Below, piece by piece: positions 37,191 through 44,977 of a DNA stretch of 64,000 nucleotides; the first letter of the stretch is position 1, and the number at the start of each line of letters is the position of its first letter. Source of the DNA: Nitrospirillum sp034427435 (GTDB lineage: Bacteria; Pseudomonadota; Alphaproteobacteria; Azospirillales; Azospirillaceae); the NCBI RefSeq assembly GCF_034427435.1, contig NZ_JAXQNP010000002.1, positions 1,798,001 through 1,862,000 of the forward strand, in the 5' to 3' direction. The position numbers and the translations under genes were made by a program. The notes under the pieces were generated by a model. That model had not been told where the DNA came from and did not search any database. It worked only from the letters and a program-made list of their open reading frames with translations.

Positions 37191-37493
37191 TCAGGTGCGT
37201 TCGGACTTGATGATTTCCGTCATGGTCACGCCCAGGCGGTCTTCCACCACGACCACCTCGCCACGCGCCACCAGGCGGTTGTTGACATAGATGTCGATGG
37301 CCTCGCCCACCTTGCGGTCCAGTTCCACCACGGCGCCGCGACCCAGCTTCAGGAGCTGGCTCACCTGCATGGTGCACTTGCCCAACACGGCGGAGATCTG
37401 AACCGGGATGTCATAGACGGCCTCCAGGTCCTTCACGATCGGGGCGCCATCGGCGTCCATGCCCGCTTGGCCGTCGAAATCGTCCAGGCTCAT
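37191..37493 (-). CDS. fliN: Flagellar motor switch protein FliN
   Basis: A 100-residue protein. The SpoA-type domain is complete: YDIPVQISAVLGKCTMQVSQLLKLGRGAVVELDRKVGE, then IYVNNRLVARGEVVVVEDRLGVTMTEI. It forms the C-ring with FliM and FliG and docks FliH. FliM and FliG genes are not in this window. Confidence 0.96.
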   Translation of the reverse strand: MSLDDFDGQAGMDADGAPIVKDLEAVYDIPVQISAVLGKCTMQVSQLLKLGRGAVVELDRKVGEAIDIYVNNRLVARGEVVVVEDRLGVTMTEIIKSERT

Positions 37494-37592
37494 CGCTTCC
37501 CTCGTTTCTCAGCGCCGGGGCGGGGCCCCAGTTGTGCATCCGATAACATGTCGCGCATCCCATAACATGTTGGCCTATCAGGGCCTATACGC

Positions 37593-38303
37593 TCATTCGG
37601 CCGCGTCGCGGCCATCCTCCAGCGGCCGGCCCAGATGGCCGGCGATGCGGTCGATCTCGGCCCACAGGGCGCTGACGTCGCGCTCGGCGCCGCCGTCCCC
37701 CCAGTCCGCCTTGCAGTCCAGTTCCCCGGCGCGGGGGTCGGCCACCACGGCGACGGAGCCGGCGAAGCCCTGGCGCGCGGCCATGTCCTCGATCTTCTCC
37801 TTGATCGGCGCCAGCCAGTTCTCATGCACCCGCACCAGCAGGCGCGGCTCATCCGACAACTCGGCCAGGAAGGCGCTCACCGTCGCCTCCACCTCCACCA
37901 GCCCCTGGCGCTTGACCATGGCGGGGAACAGCTTGCGCACGATGGCCAGCGCCATGCGCAGGGCGTTCTGCGAGCGCAAGGCCCGCCCCGCCGTTTCCGC
38001 CTGGATCAACTGGGCGACGCTGCCCTGCAACTGCGCCAGCACGTTGGCTAGCGCCAGCGCGGACTGGTCGGCGCCCGCCTGCATGCCCTCGGCATGGCCC
38101 TGGGCGTAGGCGGCCTCGCGCGCCATGCGCACCTGCTGCTGCAGGTCGGCCAGGCTGAAGGTCGGCTCCGGCGGCGGGGGCGGTGGCGGCGGGGGTTCCG
38201 GCGGCAGCTCCGGCTCGGGCGGCAGCTGTTCCTCCGGCACCTCGACGCGGCGGCCCTCGGGGTCGAAGGAGTTGTCGAACAGGAACCTGCGGATGTTGGT
38301 CAT
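37593..38303 (-). CDS. fliH: Flagellar assembly protein FliH
   Basis: A 236-residue protein. A proline-run N-terminal linker (PEPPPPPPPPPEP) is followed by AREAAYAQGHAEGMQAG, a GxxxG-type helix typical of FliH, and a C-terminal domain with AIVRKLFPAMVKRQG and LLVRVHENWLAPI...VVADPRAGELDCKADWGDGG. FliH inhibits and positions FliI. It begins 16 bp after fliF, where fliG would normally lie. Confidence 0.9.
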   Translation of the reverse strand: MTNIRRFLFDNSFDPEGRRVEVPEEQLPPEPELPPEPPPPPPPPPEPTFSLADLQQQVRMAREAAYAQGHAEGMQAGADQSALALANVLAQLQGSVAQLIQAETAGRALRSQNALRMALAIVRKLFPAMVKRQGLVEVEATVSAFLAELSDEPRLLVRVHENWLAPIKEKIEDMAARQGFAGSVAVVADPRAGELDCKADWGDGGAERDVSALWAEIDRIAGHLGRPLEDGRDAAE

Positions 38304-38319
38304 AAGCTCACGTCCGCGC

Positions 38320-40005
38320 TCAATTTTCCTGGTACAGCCAATTGCGGATGATGGACACGGCCTCTTCCGGATGCTTCTCGACGATCTCGCCCACCTTGCG
38401 CAGCGACGACGCGCGCACGCGGCCGTCGACGCGGTTGATGTCGATCATCTGTTCCAACTCCTCGTTGGCCTGTGCCGCCTCCAGCGCCAGCTCGCGGGCC
38501 AGGGCGCCGCCGCCGGGGCCGGCCAACTGCGGCACCCCGCCACTGTCGGACAGCAGGTCCGGCTCCTCATCCAGTTGCGGCGTGCGGTCCAGGGCACGGG
38601 CCACCAGCGGCCGGATGACCAGCAGGATGACCAGGATGGCGACGATGGCCAGCACGATGGTTTCGGCGATGCGGAACACATCCTGCTTGGGCAGGCCGAA
38701 CAGCGTCTCTTCCTTGGCGTCCAGCTCGCCCTCGGGCGTGGCGAACTTCATGCTGACCACGTCCACCGTGTCCCCGCGCGAGCCGTCGTAGCCGATGGAG
38801 GAGCGCACCAGCGCCGCCAGCTTCTGCAGCTCGTCGTCGGTGCGCGGCTGGTACTGGGCCACACCCTTGTCGTCGGGCACGTAATTGCCGTCGACCAGCA
38901 CGGCGACCGACAGGCGGCGCACCTGGCCGGCCTCGCGCTCGTGGACCTTCACGGTCTTGCTGATCTCGTAATTGATGCGCTCGCTGCTTTTGGTGGATTT
39001 GGAGCTGGAGGCGCCGTTGCTGGCGTTCTCCGCGTTGGCGGAGGGCAGGTTGTTGGCCACCGTGACCGGGTCCTGCCCCTCCTTGTTGATGTCTTCCGAG
39101 TTCTCGTTGTCGGTCTGGGTGGAGCGCACGACCTGGCTGTCGGGGTCGAAGGTTTCGCTGTTGGTGGTGATGCGGTCGAAATCCATGTCGACCGTCACCT
39201 CCGCCCGCACCTTGCCCATGCCCACGGTGCGGCCCACGATCTCCTCGACCTTGTCGGTCAGGCGCTGCTGATAGGCGAGGCGCTTTTCCTCCGCCGTCGC
39301 CATCATGGCTTCCTTGCTGTCGGAGCCCATGCCCCGGGCCAGCAGGTTGCCCTTGTCATCCACCACCGACACCATGTCGGGCTGCAGCCCCGGCACCGAC
39401 GCGGCGATCAGGTGCTGGATGCTGGCGACCTGTTCCTTCTTCAACTGCTGGCCGGGGCGCAGGCGCAGGACGACGCTGGCCGTGGCCTTCTGCGTCTCGC
39501 GGCTGAACAGCTCACGCTTGGGCAGCACCAGATGGATGCGCGACTGCTGCACCGGGGCCAGGGTGTTCACCGTGCGCGACAGCTCCCCCTCCAGCGCGCG
39601 CAACTGCTGCACGGACTGCATGAAGCTGGTGGTGCCCAGGCTTTCGGCCTGGTTGAAGATTTCATAGCCGACGTTGCCGCCGGTGGGCAGGCCCTGCTGC
39701 GCCATCAGCATGCGGATGCGGCCCACCTGGTCGGCCGGCACCTCGATGCGCGTGCTGTCGGGGCTGACCTGATAGGGCACCTTCGGCTGCATCTGGTCCA
39801 ACTGCTGCACGATGGCGCCGCCGTCGCTGGGCGACAGGTCGCTGTACAGCAGGGCCATGTTGGGCGACGAGCCGTTGAACAGCAGGAAGCCGAACAGGGC
39901 GATGATCAGCAAGGCGACGCCACCGATGGCGCCCAGCCGTACCGGCCCCAGATTACGCAGGGTCTGCAACAGGTTTTCCAAGGTCCGCTCCCGGCCGGCG
40001 GTCAC
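38320..40005 (-). CDS. fliF: Flagellar MS-ring protein FliF
   Basis: A 561-residue protein with an N-terminal helix (ALLIIALFGFLLFNG). The ring-building motifs (NMALLYSDLSPSDGGAI, KVPYQVSPDSTRIEVP, YEIFNQAESLGTTSF, GELSRTVNTLAPVQQSRIHLV) are intact. A second membrane helix (IAETIVLAIVAILVILLVIRPL) and a C-terminal FliG-binding tail (SSLRKVGEIVEKHPEEAVSIIRNWL) follow. It is the first gene of the leftward operon. Confidence 0.97.
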   Translation of the reverse strand: MTAGRERTLENLLQTLRNLGPVRLGAIGGVALLIIALFGFLLFNGSSPNMALLYSDLSPSDGGAIVQQLDQMQPKVPYQVSPDSTRIEVPADQVGRIRMLMAQQGLPTGGNVGYEIFNQAESLGTTSFMQSVQQLRALEGELSRTVNTLAPVQQSRIHLVLPKRELFSRETQKATASVVLRLRPGQQLKKEQVASIQHLIAASVPGLQPDMVSVVDDKGNLLARGMGSDSKEAMMATAEEKRLAYQQRLTDKVEEIVGRTVGMGKVRAEVTVDMDFDRITTNSETFDPDSQVVRSTQTDNENSEDINKEGQDPVTVANNLPSANAENASNGASSSKSTKSSERINYEISKTVKVHEREAGQVRRLSVAVLVDGNYVPDDKGVAQYQPRTDDELQKLAALVRSSIGYDGSRGDTVDVVSMKFATPEGELDAKEETLFGLPKQDVFRIAETIVLAIVAILVILLVIRPLVARALDRTPQLDEEPDLLSDSGGVPQLAGPGGGALARELALEAAQANEELEQMIDINRVDGRVRASSLRKVGEIVEKHPEEAVSIIRNWLYQEN

Positions 40006-40279
40006 CGAAAAGTCACAGCGGAGTCTATAGCGTCGACTCCACGTTTGCCAGGATTCTGGGAATGTTCAGGGGTTGAAATAGGGGGTGCTGGGCAAAAATT
40101 TCCTACATCCCCTAAAGTGTGTCATTTGCGTCACGCATTTTGCGATGAGGTCAGGTGTTGCACTTAACAAGAGCTACCTCCTTCGACGATTTTGCAAAAT
40201 GCAATGACGGTAGGGTGGCTGCGGCGCGGGCGACATAAGGTGCTTGTGGCTATTTCGGTTATTTGCTAAATACCGATTC
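40006..40279. promoter_or_regulatory. Divergent regulatory region between fliF and the ArsR-type gene
   Basis: About 270 bp, AT-richer than its surroundings. Two GANTC sites, the target of the alphaproteobacterial CcrM methylase, lie 14 bp apart close to fliF (GAGTC 40021-40025, GACTC 40035-40039). On the other side a near-perfect dyad (CGGTTATTT GCT AAATACCG, 40256-40275) ends five bases before the ArsR-type start codon. I could not place convincing -24/-12 or CtrA boxes. Confidence 0.5.
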
Positions 40280-40588
40280 ATGAATCGCGTCTTCAAAGCC
40301 CTCGCCGATCCCAGCCGCCGCCGCATCCTTCAGTTGCTGAGGGAAGGGCCGCTGTCGGCCGGCGACATCGCCCGCCATTTCGACCTGGCCAAGCCCACCC
40401 TGTCCGGCCATTTCGCCGTGCTGCGCGAGGCGGACCTGGTGGACCAGGAGCGCCAGGGCACCACCATCTATTACCGCCTGAACCTGTCGGTGCTGGAGGA
40501 GGCGCTGTCCGGTCTCATGGACAGCCTGGGTATCGGGCAGGGGGACGGGGCGGTCCGCGATATCCAGTTGGCCAAGCCGGGGAAATAG
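40280..40588 (+). CDS. ArsR/SmtB-family repressor, SdpR-like
   Basis: A 102-residue winged-helix protein. FKALADPSRRRILQLLREGPLSAGDIARHFDLAKPTLSGHFAVLREADLV is the ArsR helix-turn-helix core, and ERQGTTIYYRLNLSVLEEAL is the wing and dimer helix. There are no metal-binding cysteines, as in SdpR. The ATG has no Shine-Dalgarno and an operator-like dyad lies right upstream, so the mRNA may be leaderless and self-repressed. An SdpI-like gene follows after 19 bp. Confidence 0.88.
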   Translation: MNRVFKALADPSRRRILQLLREGPLSAGDIARHFDLAKPTLSGHFAVLREADLVDQERQGTTIYYRLNLSVLEEALSGLMDSLGIGQGDGAVRDIQLAKPGK

Positions 40589-40607
40589 CGCCCGGGGGAG
40601 CAGCGTC

Positions 40608-41270
40608 ATGTCCGCACGTTTCTATTGGATGGCGACGATTCAGATCCTGGTCGTCATGGCCCTGGCCAGCGTCTACGTACTGATCCGGGTGGGCCCCGAC
40701 GCCCTCTTGCCGGTGCATTGGGGATCGGACGGCCAGGCCAACGGTTACGCCAAGTCGCCCTGGGCGCTGGCCCTGTCGCCGCTGCTGACCCTGGTCTTCG
40801 CGGTGGGGCTGCCGGCCTTGGCGCGCTTTACCCCGCGGGCCGCGAACCTGGAACGCTCCGGCACCGCCTGGCGCACCGCGCGCCTGTCGCTGACCGGCAT
40901 GTTGGCGCTGACTCATTTCGTCATGGTGGGCCGCACTCTGGGCTATCCGGTGGATTTCACCCGGACCCAGCCGCTGATCTTCGGCGTCTTCATGATCCTG
41001 ATGGGCAATGTGCTGGGCAAGCTCCGCCAGAACGATCTTCTCGGCATCCGCACCTGGTGGACGCGCGATGACGAATGGGTATGGGACCAGACGCACCGCT
41101 TTGGCGGCCGGCTGTTCGTGGCGGGTGGCTTCCTGCTGCTGGCCCTGGCCTTGTGGTTGCCGCCCTTCCATATGCGGGGCCCGGGGCTGACCATGGCGGT
41201 GCTGTTGCCCGTGGCCTTGGCGTCCGTCGTCCGTTCCTATTTCTACTGGCGGGTCCGTCCCAGCCGCTGA
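40608..41270 (+). CDS. SdpI-family membrane protein
   Basis: A 220-residue protein. A DUF1648 start (LLPVHWGSDGQANGYAKSPW) and the SdpI domain (NDLLGIRTWWTRDDEWVWDQTHRFGGRLF) lie among about six hydrophobic helices. In Bacillus subtilis SdpI confers immunity to the SdpC killing factor and sequesters SdpR at the membrane. The adjacent SdpR-like gene fits a regulator/sensor pair; no toxin gene is adjacent. Confidence 0.88.
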   Translation: MSARFYWMATIQILVVMALASVYVLIRVGPDALLPVHWGSDGQANGYAKSPWALALSPLLTLVFAVGLPALARFTPRAANLERSGTAWRTARLSLTGMLALTHFVMVGRTLGYPVDFTRTQPLIFGVFMILMGNVLGKLRQNDLLGIRTWWTRDDEWVWDQTHRFGGRLFVAGGFLLLALALWLPPFHMRGPGLTMAVLLPVALASVVRSYFYWRVRPSR

Positions 41271-41273
41271 GCG

Positions 41274-41717
41274 TCAGGTGGGGAAGGCCAGCAGCGTCAG
41301 CCCCAGCCGCACCCACAGCGCCGTCAGCACGGCCATGGAGGCCATATAGACCGCCGCCCGGTGCAGGACGTTGTTGTAGCTCAGGTGGATCAGGCCTTGG
41401 ACCACGCGCAGGGCGACATAGGCCCAGGCCAGCGCCTCATAAAGGTGGTCACCCTGGCGCAGCACCATCAACACCACGCAGATCACGTAGAACAGCGCCG
41501 GCACCTCCAGCAGGTTGCCATAGGCGCGCTGGGCCGTGGCGCACCCTTCGGTTTGCGTGCCGGCGGTGAAATTGCGGAAGTAGGAGAGGCGGACATTGCC
41601 GCGCTTCACCGCCCGCACCCGCACGATGAACAGCCGCAGCCCCACCAGCACCGTGAACAGGAACAGGGCGAGCATGGGGAAGAACAGGGCGATGCTGCTT
41701 GTCATGGCGTCCGTCAT
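41274..41717 (-). CDS. MAPEG-family membrane protein
   Basis: A 147-residue protein with four transmembrane helices. FRNFTAGTQTEGCATAQRAYGNLLEVPALFYVI contains the family's conserved R-x-x-x-N-x-x-E-type loop (QRAYGNLLE), and ALRVVQGLIHLSYNNVLHRA is typical. Members conjugate or reduce lipid and xenobiotic substrates with glutathione; bacterial roles are mostly unknown. It is convergent with the SdpI-like gene, 3 bp apart. Confidence 0.85.
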   Translation of the reverse strand: MTDAMTSSIALFFPMLALFLFTVLVGLRLFIVRVRAVKRGNVRLSYFRNFTAGTQTEGCATAQRAYGNLLEVPALFYVICVVLMVLRQGDHLYEALAWAYVALRVVQGLIHLSYNNVLHRAAVYMASMAVLTALWVRLGLTLLAFPT

Positions 41718-41820
41718 GGTTGGGAAGCGTCACGAAACAACTTAAGATATTTTACAGCGGGGAGAAGGGGCGCGGGGTGATGCCTGGATTTTCCCCCGTT
41801 GGGGGCTTATCCTTTCCCGT

Positions 41821-42006
41821 ATGAATACCCCGCCCCGCCAGCACCCCGAAGAATGGGAACGCGACCTCGCCATTAGCGAGGAGGAGATCGCGCGCGGCGA
41901 AGGTGTGGCGCTTTCGGACGTCTTGCGGGATTTGCGCGAGAGTGCTGCCCGGATCCGCGCTAAGCAAGAACGCCCCAGTCATCGCTCGGTCGCGCGACGC
42001 TTGTGA
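41821..42006 (+). CDS. Antitoxin-like small protein (partner of ParE-type toxin)
   Basis: A 61-residue charged protein (EEWERDLAISEEEIARGEGVALSDVLRDLRESAARI). It lacks an obvious DNA-binding ribbon-helix-helix. Its stop overlaps the toxin start (GTGA). Identification as antitoxin rests on size, overlap and order in front of a RelE/ParE toxin. Confidence 0.7.
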   Translation: MNTPPRQHPEEWERDLAISEEEIARGEGVALSDVLRDLRESAARIRAKQERPSHRSVARRL

Positions 42007-42308
42007 TCCGGTTATCGCCGCGCGCGGTGCGGCATATCACCAATCTTCGTGATCATTACGAGGCCTTGGGCCGTGATGCGGCCATTTTAAACTTGGCGAA
42101 CGTATTGGAGGAAGCGGCCGCGCGCATCCAGGCGAATCCCGCCGATGGTTTGCCGGCTCCCCGACCATATCCGTTGCTGGCGAAGCACGGCCGATTGTGG
42201 CTCCGCGTCAAGGATTATTGGATCGTCTATACTACAGCCGCGCCTAGCTCCATCGTGGGTGTATTCTATGAGACGGCCAACATTCCTCAGCACCTCAGAG
42301 CGCCATGA
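42003..42308 (+). CDS. RelE/ParE-family toxin
   Basis: The GTG start overlaps the antitoxin stop, giving 101 residues. The pattern is RLSPRAVRHITNLRDHYEALG (N-terminal helices), then a C-terminal strand and tail (RLWLRVKDYWIVYTTAAPSSIVGVFYETANIPQHL) with the family's Arg and Tyr. ParE proteins poison gyrase and RelE cleaves mRNA; the subgroup cannot be told here. A terminator follows directly. Confidence 0.82.
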   Translation: MIRLSPRAVRHITNLRDHYEALGRDAAILNLANVLEEAAARIQANPADGLPAPRPYPLLAKHGRLWLRVKDYWIVYTTAAPSSIVGVFYETANIPQHLRAP

Positions 42309-42312
42309 AAAA

Positions 42313-42343
42313 GGGCCACCCGGTTTCCCGGATGGCCCGTTTT
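42313..42343. terminator. Bidirectional terminator between toxin and TonB receptor genes
   Basis: An 11-bp stem GGGCCACCCGG / CCGGATGGCCC (313-323, 328-338) with one G-T-type mismatch and a 4-base loop. GTTTTC follows on the plus side and TTTTTC on the minus side, so it can serve both convergent genes. Confidence 0.8.
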
Positions 42344-42364
42344 CACAACGTCTCGGTGGTCGGC

Positions 42365-44644
42365 TTAGAACCGCACCTTCACCGTGCCCAGGATTTGGCG
42401 CGGCGGCTGGGGGAAGGCGCCCAGCGGGCCGTTGTCGTCGGCTTCGATCAGGTTCACCTTGCGGTCGAACAGGTTGCGCACCGTCAGGCCCAGGTCCACC
42501 GTGTCCTGATGGGGCGGCGTCCACGTCCAGGTGGTGTTCCACAGGGCGTAGCCGCCGCTGATGCGGCTGTTCTGGCTGTCATAGGCGTAGTCGCCGAACA
42601 TCTCCACCCACAGCTTGGCCGACAGCCCCCAGGCTGGGATGCCCTGGTTCAGGGCGATGCTGCCGGTGTGCCGGGGGATGCCCTGCACCCGCTTGCCGGT
42701 GAAGTCGCGCTGGATCAGGGTGTCGCTTTCCACGAAGCGGTCCTGCAGCCAGTAGGACTCGGTGTAGCCATAGGTGACGTCGGCCGACAGGTGGGGCACC
42801 AGCGCGTCCAGCCGGGCGCTGCCCGCCAGTTCAACACCCTGGGACAGCTGTTCGCCGGTGTTGAAGGTCTGGGGCACACCGTTGACCTCCACCACCTGTA
42901 GCAGGTCGTGGCGCTGCAGGCGATACACGGTGACGCTGCCCGACAGCAGGCCGCCGAAGGCGTCGCCCTTCACGCCGGCCTCCACATTGTCCGCCAGTTC
43001 CGGGTTCAGGCCGGTCTGGCGGGTGCGGAAGGACCACAGCGGCCCGAAGGCGGCCGAGAAGCCCTGGCCATAGGCGACGTAGGCGCTGACCTCCGGCGTC
43101 ACCTTCCAGGTGACCGACGCCTTGGGGCTGAAATGCGCGTTGTCGTCATAGGCGGTGCCGCCCGGCGTGATGGTGCCGTTGGGGCCGCCGCTGGTGGTGT
43201 CGCCATAGACGACGTGCCGCTCGAAATAGTCGTAGCGCCCGCCCACGTCCAGGGTGACGGGCCCGAAGGTCCGGTCCACCTGCAGGTAGGCGGCGTAGGC
43301 GCGCTCGCGGCCATAGGCGTTCAGCTGGGTATCCGTCACCCATTCATCGGTGTCGATGTTCTGGCCGGTCAGGATGCTGCGCTGTTCACCGTAGTAGTAG
43401 GTGTTGTCCAGCTGGCCGGTCCAATGCTCGGTATGGTGGGCGCGCACCTGTTCCGCGCTGACGCCGCCCAGCACCTGCCAGGGCCCATGGGTCCAGGACA
43501 GTTGCTGCTCCCCGTACCCCGTGACCGTGTTGCCGTCGACGCGGAAACCGGTGAAGGTGACCGAGCCGGCGGTGGGGTCGTACTCGGTGGCGAAGCCTTG
43601 CAGGGCCGAGGTCAGGGCTTGGCGGATGTGCAGCTTGGTGGTGGCCACCAGGCCATCGGCCAGGTCCCGCTCATACGTCGCCGTGGCCGTGGCCATGCGC
43701 TTGTAGAAGCCGGCGTTGTCCTCGTTCCAGTTGGCCTCGCGGCCGCCCGGCAGGTTGATCAGCTCACCCCGGCTGTCCACCGGCAGTTCGCCGGCCAGCT
43801 GCTGGCGGGTGTCCACCCAGGTGGCGGTGACGGTCAGCCGGCCGGCATCGCCCATGTCCAGCTGGTGCTTCAGGAACAGGTTGGTCTCGTTGCGGCCGGT
43901 ACGGTCGCGCCAGCCGTCGCCCCGCTCATGCCCCACGTCCAGCAGCAAGGCGCCACCCTTCACGGTCGGCGTCTGCAGCAGGGCGTCGCCGTGCAGCCAG
44001 CCGTCGCTGCCGGCCTGCAAGGTAACCTCACCCTTGGTCTCGTCGGTGACCTCGCGGGTCAGGTAGTTGATGGTGCCGCTGATGGCGCCCCGGCCGTAAA
44101 GGGCCGACATCGGGCCGCGCACCACGTCCACCCGGCCCACAGCACTGTAGGGCAGCTGTTCCAGGTCGACCTCGTCATCCCCGGTGACGTAGGGGATGCC
44201 GTCCATCATCACGACCAGCGTGTCGTTGTGCACCTTGCTGGGCACGCCGCGCAGGGTGATCGAGGTGTAGGTGCCCATGTCGTTCTTGGACACCAGCACG
44301 CCCGGCAGGTCCGTGATCTCGTCACCGATGAACAGCACACCCTTCTGTTCGAAGTCTTCGCGCGACACGGTGGACACGCTGGCGGGCACGTCGCGCAGGG
44401 TTTCGGCCCGGCGGGTGGCGGTGACGATGATCTGGTCCAGCGGGGACTGTGCGTCGTCCGTCGCCTGGGGGGCAGCCTGCGCCGCGGCGGGGGTCGACCC
44501 GCCGGTGGTATGTGGGTCGTCTGTATGTGGGCCGGTGGTATGGTCGGCGGTATAGGAGGACGAAACGTCTGCAGCCAGGGCGGCCGAAGCCGAGAGGACG
44601 GGCGAACCCGCCAGGATGGTGGACAGCAGCAACAGACGGCGCAT
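42365..44644 (-). CDS. TonB-dependent outer-membrane receptor
   Basis: The ATG at 44644 has AGGAGG upstream and begins a signal peptide (MRRLLLLSTILAGSPVLSASAALA); upstream in-frame codons are rejected. The product is 759 residues. The plug domain has QIIVTATRRAETLRDVPASVSTVSREDFEQKG and RGPMSALYGRGAISGTINYLTR. The 22-strand barrel ends with PRQILGTVKVRF, a C-terminal Phe suited to BAM insertion. It imports a siderophore or other large nutrient; the ligand is not identifiable. No TonB/ExbBD or Fur box is seen nearby. Confidence 0.92.
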   Translation of the reverse strand: MRRLLLLSTILAGSPVLSASAALAADVSSSYTADHTTGPHTDDPHTTGGSTPAAAQAAPQATDDAQSPLDQIIVTATRRAETLRDVPASVSTVSREDFEQKGVLFIGDEITDLPGVLVSKNDMGTYTSITLRGVPSKVHNDTLVVMMDGIPYVTGDDEVDLEQLPYSAVGRVDVVRGPMSALYGRGAISGTINYLTREVTDETKGEVTLQAGSDGWLHGDALLQTPTVKGGALLLDVGHERGDGWRDRTGRNETNLFLKHQLDMGDAGRLTVTATWVDTRQQLAGELPVDSRGELINLPGGREANWNEDNAGFYKRMATATATYERDLADGLVATTKLHIRQALTSALQGFATEYDPTAGSVTFTGFRVDGNTVTGYGEQQLSWTHGPWQVLGGVSAEQVRAHHTEHWTGQLDNTYYYGEQRSILTGQNIDTDEWVTDTQLNAYGRERAYAAYLQVDRTFGPVTLDVGGRYDYFERHVVYGDTTSGGPNGTITPGGTAYDDNAHFSPKASVTWKVTPEVSAYVAYGQGFSAAFGPLWSFRTRQTGLNPELADNVEAGVKGDAFGGLLSGSVTVYRLQRHDLLQVVEVNGVPQTFNTGEQLSQGVELAGSARLDALVPHLSADVTYGYTESYWLQDRFVESDTLIQRDFTGKRVQGIPRHTGSIALNQGIPAWGLSAKLWVEMFGDYAYDSQNSRISGGYALWNTTWTWTPPHQDTVDLGLTVRNLFDRKVNLIEADDNGPLGAFPQPPRQILGTVKVRF

Positions 44645-44977
44645 CGTTTCAGAAGCCTCCTCAGGTCTTTGACAGTGGCAATGTTGAAAACGGCGCCGGT
44701 GTACCTTATTCGCCCCGGCCTGCGAAGGGACGAACGTGCGGCGGATGGAGATGGGCGGTATGCCGCGCCGCCGCCGGCCCCAACGGCAAGGTTTGGGGCC
44801 GCTGATCATGGGGAAACGGCCGCCGCTCTCACTTTAAGGGTAGTGCCAGGGAAGCGTGTATATCCTATAAGACTGCAAATTCGGTGATCTGCGGCATTAT
44901 GCGCTCTTGGGCCCCCCTCCCATGATGCCGCGCCCCGTCGTGCTCGGCGCCATCCGCCCGTGTTCGGAGTTGTCCTT
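44645..44977. other. Divergent intergenic region (TonB receptor / RND efflux)
   Basis: About 330 bp without a gene. It holds the receptor gene's ribosome site near 44656-44661 and an AT-rich stretch around 44840-44885. The efflux operon's GGAG lies at 44966-44969. I see no clear Fur box, TetR-type dyad or terminator. Confidence 0.5.
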
